In this document: positions 5,618 through 9,391 of the stretch, piece by piece | Position numbering within the stretch: the stretch's first letter is position 1 | Layout of the letters: each line of letters starts with the position of its first letter | DNA from: JANNRW01 sp031401815 | GTDB lineage: Bacteria > Desulfobacterota > Desulfuromonadia > Geobacterales > DSM-12255 | Length of the DNA: 9,391 nucleotides | NCBI GenBank assembly: GCA_031401815.1 | Contig: JANNRW010000452.1 | Location: 1 to 9,391, forward strand | Direction: 5' to 3' | The notes under the pieces: model-generated | Databases searched by the model: none | The model's input: the letters and a program-made list of their open reading frames with translations, nothing else | What the model was told of the DNA's origin: nothing | Made by a program: the position numbers and the translations under genes

Positions 5618-6163
5618 AGGCTTTTTGTCCTGGCTGGAATGTTTATACTTTCGATACTCTGCGGCTGCACAACAACCCGTGTCACCGCATCCAGGGCTTT
5701 TGCTGTCGCGCAAAATCAGACCATGCTCCCCATTCTCCCATTTTCCACTATTTTAGTCCCTGACACCTTTTCTGAAACAGTATTCAATGATTTTGTCGAC
5801 ACAATGAATGACAACCTCACAAAAACACCCTTCAACTGGTTTGGCATCATCAAGGAGGAGCTGGCCGAGGTGGAACGGATACTCCCGTCGACTCATCTCT
5901 ATCTGTCGGGTGAGATATGGAGTTATCTGGAGAACGCAGGTTGCTGCTCTACCGAAATCAGCGTCAAGTCAAGGCTTCGTATCTACCGGGTCATGTCTCG
6001 TGAACTTCTCTGGGAAGCCGAGATACCGCTCGACTCTTTTTTCGAGCATGACTATTCAACTCTTGAGATCGAGCGTGAAAAGCTTGCAAAGCAGCTCGCC
6101 GCAACCTTGACAAAAGAGCTGCTCAAGGGACTTTCGACTGTTAAACGTATCCAGGTAGAGTAG
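5555..6163 (+). CDS. Predicted lipoprotein of unknown function
   Basis: A 202-residue protein I cannot assign. The basic stretch RQGRGKR (16-22) is followed by a hydrophobic segment LFVLAGMFILSIL (23-35) and a lipobox LCGC, so Cys38 is probably lipidated after signal peptidase II cleavage; outer-membrane or periplasmic attachment is inferred. The mature part is mixed: FSTILVPDTFSETVFNDFVDTMNDNL (52-77), a beta-rich centre (HLYLSGEIWSYLENAGCCSTEISVKSRLRIYRV) with a Cys-Cys pair, and a helical basic C-terminus. The layout recalls small envelope lipoproteins that assist transporters, but no specific family is claimed. The start is uncertain: the ATG at 5555 has only a G-run as ribosome site, and the first 20 or so residues come largely from the repeat arm. 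The next in-frame ATG (codon 29) would destroy the signal peptide. Confidence 0.65.
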   Translation: MISADSSFTHPLTPSRQGRGKRLFVLAGMFILSILCGCTTTRVTASRAFAVAQNQTMLPILPFSTILVPDTFSETVFNDFVDTMNDNLTKTPFNWFGIIKEELAEVERILPSTHLYLSGEIWSYLENAGCCSTEISVKSRLRIYRVMSRELLWEAEIPLDSFFEHDYSTLEIEREKLAKQLAATLTKELLKGLSTVKRIQVE

Positions 6164-6188
6164 AGGGCACTTTTTTTATGCAGACCCC

Positions 6189-6217
6189 TTGATTTTTGCC
6201 GAGAGGCTGTTTATATT
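6189..6217 (+). promoter_or_regulatory. sigma70-type promoter of groES-groEL
   Basis: TTGATT (6189-6194) and TATATT (6212-6217; 5 of 6 to consensus) are separated by exactly 17 bases. Transcription would start near 6224, immediately before the CIRCE operator, so bound HrcA would cover the start region. No sigma32-type heat-shock promoter was recognised. Confidence 0.8.
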
Positions 6218-6226
6218 GCATACAAG

Positions 6227-6253
6227 TTAGCACTCAGAACTCTTGAGTGCTAA
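6227..6253 (+). promoter_or_regulatory. CIRCE operator (HrcA binding site)
   Basis: A perfect CIRCE element: TTAGCACTC (6227-6235), 9-base spacer, GAGTGCTAA (6245-6253). HrcA repressor binds this inverted repeat and blocks transcription; heat shock, through titration of GroEL, relieves repression. It sits just downstream of the -10 box and about 50 bases before the groES start, so it is also in the 5' leader of the mRNA, where it can form a hairpin. hrcA itself is not in the window. Confidence 0.97.
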
Positions 6254-6304
6254 TTTTTTGGTGTTAACCAGTTTAATTCACTTAAAGAGAGGAGAAAGAA
6301 AAGT

Positions 6305-6592
6305 ATGAAACTCAGACCGCTGCAAGACCGTATCATTGTTAAGAGACTTGAAGAAGAGACCATGACAGCCGGTGGGATCTTCATCCCGGAGACAGCCAAG
6401 GAGAAGCCCCAGAAAGGTGAAGTCATAGCTGTTGGCAATGGCAAGAAGACCGAAGATGGCAAAATTATCCCTGTTGACGTCAAGACCGGTGACAAGGTTC
6501 TGTTCGGCAAATATGCCGGCACCGAAATCAAGGTTGAAGGTCAGGAGTATCTTATTATGAGAGAGGACGACATCCTCGGCATAATGGAATAG
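6305..6592 (+). CDS. groES: Co-chaperonin GroES (Hsp10)
   Basis: The 95-residue lid of the GroEL chaperonin, which forms a cytoplasmic heptamer that caps the folding chamber in an ATP-dependent cycle. The family pattern is complete: MKLRPLQDRIIVKR at the N-terminus, the mobile loop EEETMTAGGIFIPETAKEKP (16-35) whose IFI contacts GroEL, and the C-terminal EYLIMREDDILGIME. Length is normal (about 95-97). The ribosome site is GAGAGGAG, about 10 bases before the ATG, slightly long spacing. It is the first gene of the CIRCE-controlled groES-groEL operon. The gap to groEL is 174 bases, much longer than usual, because of a palindromic element directly after the stop codon. Confidence 0.98.
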   Translation: MKLRPLQDRIIVKRLEEETMTAGGIFIPETAKEKPQKGEVIAVGNGKKTEDGKIIPVDVKTGDKVLFGKYAGTEIKVEGQEYLIMREDDILGIME

Positions 6593-6593
6593 G

Positions 6594-6719
6594 GCGGCTT
6601 CGCCAAATGTCCATCTGCGGCGTTCGCGCAGCGGGACGGAACGCTCAACGTACCTTCCAGGTACGCCTCGCGCCCCTTCCCTTGCGCTGCCTTGCAGCTG
6701 GAGCATTTTGCTGTGCCGC
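6594..6719. repeat. 126-bp palindromic element between groES and groEL
   Basis: Outer ends GCGGC (6594-6598) and GCCGC (6715-6719) pair. Inside them AAATG, TCCA and CTGC on the left match CATTT, TGGA and GCAG on the right at corresponding distances. The centre is a perfect 7-bp stem, CGTACCT (6649-6655), TCC loop, AGGTACG (6659-6665). It begins 2 bases after the groES stop and ends 47 bases before groEL. The plan (long imperfect outer arms, short perfect core with a 3-base loop) matches the element at 658-773 but the sequence differs. It has no terminal T-run. It could act as an mRNA processing or stability signal within the operon (inference). Confidence 0.75.
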
Positions 6720-6766
6720 AAAAAACCACAACTTAAAGAGTTAACCAATATCCAGGAGGAATAAAC

Positions 6767-8419
6767 ATGGGCGCAAAACTTATAAAATTTGACCAGGAAG
6801 GGCGTAATGCCATTCTTAAGGGGGTTAATACCCTTGCTGATGCAGTTAAAGTCACACTCGGCCCCAAGGGTCGCAACGTAATCATCGACAAGTCATTCGG
6901 TTCGCCTCTCATCACCAAGGACGGCGTGACTGTTGCCAAAGAGATCGAGCTGGAGGACAAGTTCGAGAACATGGGCGCACAGCTGGTGAAGGAAGTTGCA
7001 AGCAAGACTTCCGACGTTGCCGGTGACGGCACCACCACTGCTACCGTACTGGCTCAGGCCATTTATCGTCAGGGTTCGAAGCTGGTTGCAGCAGGTCACA
7101 ATCCGATGGAACTCAAGCGCGGTATCGACAAGGCTGTTGAAGCTCTCGTTGCTGAACTCAAAGCCATTTCAAAGCCGATAAAAGATCACAAGGAGATCGC
7201 CCAGGTAGGGACTATCTCAGCCAACAACGACAAGACCATCGGCGATATCATTGCCGAGGCAATGGAGAAGGTCGGCAAGGAAGGGGTTATCACTGTCGAG
7301 GAAGCAAAGGCGATGGAGACAACTCTTGAGACCGTTGAAGGGATGCAGTTTGATCGCGGTTACCTCTCCCCCTACTTTGTCACAGATCCCGAGCGGATGG
7401 AGTGCTCCCTTGAAAACGTCAACATCCTGATCCACGACAAGAAGATCACCAGCATGAAGGATCTTCTCCCGGTACTTGAGCAGACAGCCAAATCCGGTCG
7501 TCCGCTGCTCATTATCGCCGAGGACATCGAAGGCGAAGCGCTGGCTACTCTCGTTGTCAACAAGCTGCGCGGCGTGCTGAACATCTGCGCTGTCAAGGCT
7601 CCCGGTTTCGGTGATCGCCGCAAGGCCATGCTGGAAGATATAGCTGTCCTTACAGGCGGCACGGTTATCTCGGAAGAGACCGGCTTCAAACTTGAGAACA
7701 CCACATTTGATCAGCTCGGCCAGGCCAAGCGGATTACCATTGACAAGGACAATACCACCATCATTGACGGCTCGGGTAAGGAAGCAGAAATTGCCGGTCG
7801 CGTCAAGATGATCCGCGCCCAGGCTGAAGAGACCTCCAGCGATTACGACCGCGAGAAGCTTCAGGAGCGTCTTGCCAAGCTTGTTGGTGGCGTTGCAGTT
7901 ATCAAGGTCGGCGCAGCAACAGAAACAGAGATGAAAGAGAAAAAAGCCCGCGTTGAAGATGCATTACACGCAACACGCGCGGCTGTTGACGAAGGTGTTG
8001 TTCCTGGAGGTGGCGTTGCCTATATCCGCGCAATGCACGTTCTTGACAACATTACCCTCTCCACCGAGCAGCAGTTTGGCGTCAATGTCATCAAGGGCTC
8101 TCTTGAGGCACCGATCCGTCAGATCGCCCAGAACGCCGGAGTTGACGGCTCCATCGTCCTCGACAAGGTTCGTAACGGTGAAGGCTCCTTTGGCTACGAT
8201 GCAGCCGATGATGTCTATACCGACATGATAGCAGCCGGAATCATCGACCCGACCAAGGTCGTACGCTGCGCAATCCAGAATGCAGCTTCCGTGGCCAGCC
8301 TCATGCTGACTACCGAAGCCATGATTGCCGAGAAGCCCAAAGAAGATGGCGGCGGCATGGGTGGCGGAATGGGTGGTGGCGGAATGGGCGGAATGGGTGG
8401 AATGGGCGGAATGATGTAA
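6767..8419 (+). CDS. groEL: Chaperonin GroEL (Hsp60)
   Basis: The 550-residue ATP-driven chaperonin subunit, which forms double heptameric rings in the cytoplasm that fold non-native proteins together with GroES. It aligns with the E. coli protein from the first residue without gaps in the N-terminal part. ATP-site motifs are VTLGPKGRNV (29-38), ITKDG with Asp52, and GDGTTTATVLAQAI with Asp87; the second equatorial part has DEGVVPGGGVAY with the ATPase Asp near 398. The flexible tail is a Gly-Met repeat (GGGMGGGMGGGGMGGMGGMGGMM), typical of the family. The ribosome site AGGAGG lies about 7 bases before the ATG. It is the second gene of the CIRCE operon. High G+C and regular codon use mark it as core chromosome, in contrast to the toxin-antitoxin region. 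Confidence 0.99.
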   Translation: MGAKLIKFDQEGRNAILKGVNTLADAVKVTLGPKGRNVIIDKSFGSPLITKDGVTVAKEIELEDKFENMGAQLVKEVASKTSDVAGDGTTTATVLAQAIYRQGSKLVAAGHNPMELKRGIDKAVEALVAELKAISKPIKDHKEIAQVGTISANNDKTIGDIIAEAMEKVGKEGVITVEEAKAMETTLETVEGMQFDRGYLSPYFVTDPERMECSLENVNILIHDKKITSMKDLLPVLEQTAKSGRPLLIIAEDIEGEALATLVVNKLRGVLNICAVKAPGFGDRRKAMLEDIAVLTGGTVISEETGFKLENTTFDQLGQAKRITIDKDNTTIIDGSGKEAEIAGRVKMIRAQAEETSSDYDREKLQERLAKLVGGVAVIKVGAATETEMKEKKARVEDALHATRAAVDEGVVPGGGVAYIRAMHVLDNITLSTEQQFGVNVIKGSLEAPIRQIAQNAGVDGSIVLDKVRNGEGSFGYDAADDVYTDMIAAGIIDPTKVVRCAIQNAASVASLMLTTEAMIAEKPKEDGGGMGGGMGGGGMGGMGGMGGMM

Positions 8420-8430
8420 ACCGGAAGACC

Positions 8431-8498
8431 GGAAGGTCGGAGGGTCGGAAGGTTAGAGGGTTGGCCGACCCTCCAGCCCTCCAGCCCTCCAGCCTTCC
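8431..8498. repeat. Palindrome of 8-bp units between groEL and the kinase gene
   Basis: Two 34-base arms (8431-8464 and 8465-8498) abut with no spacer and pair along almost their whole length when G-U pairs are allowed. Each is made of 8-bp units: GGAAGGTC, GGAGGGTC, GGAAGGTT, AGAGGGTT on the left; CCGACCCT, CCAGCCCT, CCAGCCCT, CCAGCCTT on the right. It lies between convergent genes, 11 bases after the groEL stop and 2 bases from the kinase stop. It may serve as a shared transcription end in both directions. A T-run (8511-8516) follows on the plus strand but 12 bases away and inside the kinase gene. Confidence 0.8.
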
Positions 8499-8500
8499 AA

Positions 8501-9391
8501 TCACCCTACTTTTTTAAATACTGCTTTTAGTTCGTTTATTGTATACGGCTTCTGTATGAACCCGGTCAACCCCTTCCCTGCAAATTTCTGCGTCACCTCC
8601 TGTTCATTGTAACCGCTTGACATGATGATTTTGAGTTCGGGATTTATACGTCTTAACTCACGGAAGGTCTCCTCGCCGTTCAAATGCGGCATGGTCAGAT
8701 CAAGCAGTACATGGCTGATATTTCTGTTTGCCTTGTAAACTGATAAAGCCTCTACGCCGTCTTCCGCCAGCAAAACTTCAAATCCGAGCAGTTGCAGCAT
8801 CTGCTTGCCTATGGCTCTTACTGTCTCTTCATCATCTACCAGCAACACCCTGCCACTCCCATGCCAGCCATCGGTTACAGAACCTCCGGTATCTTTTTCA
8901 AGTCTCACATCCGAAGCAGGGAGAAGCACCTTGAAAGTAGTCCCTTTTCCAGGTTCAGAGTAAATCTTGATAGCTCCCTTATGCCCTCGGACAATCCCGA
9001 GCACAGCCGCCATGCCGAGCCCTCTGCCGGTAAATTTAGTAGTAAAAAACGGATCAAAGACACGGGTCTCTGTTTCGCGGCTCATCCCGCAACCGGTATC
9101 TGCAACTTCAAGGGATACATAAAGACCTTCAGGGAGGCATTCATCAAGGCAGACAGTTTGCAGATAGGAACGATCACAATCAATAGCTCCGGTTGTCAGT
9201 GCAATTACACCACTTCTGTCGCCAATAGCTTCGGAAGCATTGATCACCAGATTCATGATGACCTGCCTCAGCTGGGTCGCATCGGCCTTCACAGCAGGGA
9301 GCTCCTTGCCGAAATTGAAGCGAAGGATGGCTTTCTTTGAAATCGAAACCTCCAGCATATGGATCATCTCTTCGACGAGTTGACTCAGATC
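8501..9391 (-). CDS. Hybrid sensor histidine kinase, C-terminal part (cut by right edge)
   Basis: The frame stays open to the edge, so only the last 296 residues are seen; the ATG at 9367 lies inside the kinase fold and is not the start. The HATPase domain shows DATQLRQVIMNLVINASEA (37-55; N box), DTGCGM (98-103; G1), FDPFFTTKFTG (112-122) and GRGLGMA (122-128; G2). After a short linker a receiver domain (about 180-296) has the acidic pair Asp186-Asp187 in LLVDDEE, the phosphoryl acceptor Asp231 in LLDLTMP, MSSGY and the conserved Lys281 in QKPYT. The protein would autophosphorylate on a His upstream of the edge and pass phosphate to its own receiver. Sensor domains, the H box and the partner are outside the window. 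It is convergent with groEL and probably unrelated in function. Confidence 0.93.
   Translation of the reverse strand, partial: DLSQLVEEMIHMLEVSISKKAILRFNFGKELPAVKADATQLRQVIMNLVINASEAIGDRSGVIALTTGAIDCDRSYLQTVCLDECLPEGLYVSLEVADTGCGMSRETETRVFDPFFTTKFTGRGLGMAAVLGIVRGHKGAIKIYSEPGKGTTFKVLLPASDVRLEKDTGGSVTDGWHGSGRVLLVDDEETVRAIGKQMLQLLGFEVLLAEDGVEALSVYKANRNISHVLLDLTMPHLNGEETFRELRRINPELKIIMSSGYNEQEVTQKFAGKGLTGFIQKPYTINELKAVFKKVG

Noticed and set aside
6164..6188. A terminator after the lipoprotein gene
   Set aside because: There is a T-run (about 6171-6178) but no convincing GC-rich stem in front of it.
8792..9340. A 182-codon plus-strand frame at the right end
   Set aside because: Antisense to the kinase/receiver gene; no motifs.

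Overview
The window looks like chromosomal DNA of a Geobacter-type deltaproteobacterium (Desulfuromonadales/Geobacterales). The grounds are an IlvD beginning MRSDTIKKGLERTPHRALLKG, a type I-beta DAHP synthase, two DUF507 genes in a row, a CIRCE-controlled groES-groEL operon, a hybrid histidine kinase, and many intergenic palindromic repeats. This assignment rests on recognising protein families, not on a database search.

Left part (1-4012, all minus strand): amino-acid biosynthesis. Reading along the minus strand, the order is aroF (DAHP synthase, first step of aromatic synthesis), a roughly 550-base gap, ilvD (dihydroxyacid dehydratase) and ilvB (acetolactate synthase large subunit, cut by the left edge). 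The aroF-ilvD gap is not empty. It holds a long-range paired structure that looks like a small RNA, a strong intrinsic terminator, a promoter-like pair for ilvD, and two inverted repeats that flank that promoter. A 116-bp palindromic element fills most of the ilvD-ilvB gap.

Middle (4172-6163, plus strand): a short accessory stretch. A DUF433/DUF5615 pair with a 4-base overlap is a type II toxin-antitoxin module of the VapBC45 kind, visibly richer in A+T than its surroundings. Two DUF507 paralogues of unknown function follow, then a predicted lipoprotein I cannot assign. The gaps here carry two more inverted repeats: a heptamer-periodic palindrome between the DUF507 genes, and a G/C-tract palindrome whose right arm encodes the N-terminus of the lipoprotein.

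Right part: groES-groEL (6305-8419, plus), driven by a sigma70-type promoter with a perfect CIRCE operator (HrcA control) over the start region. The two genes are separated by 174 bases because another long palindromic element lies between them. A fifth palindrome, built of 8-bp units, separates groEL from a convergent minus-strand hybrid histidine kinase (HATPase plus receiver) that runs off the right edge.

The core genes are ordinary. The unusual features are the density and variety of palindromic intergenic elements (five unlike designs in 9.4 kb, two inside probable operons and one recruited into a coding sequence) and the structured RNA candidate between aroF and ilvD. I did not find a convincing new multi-gene system.
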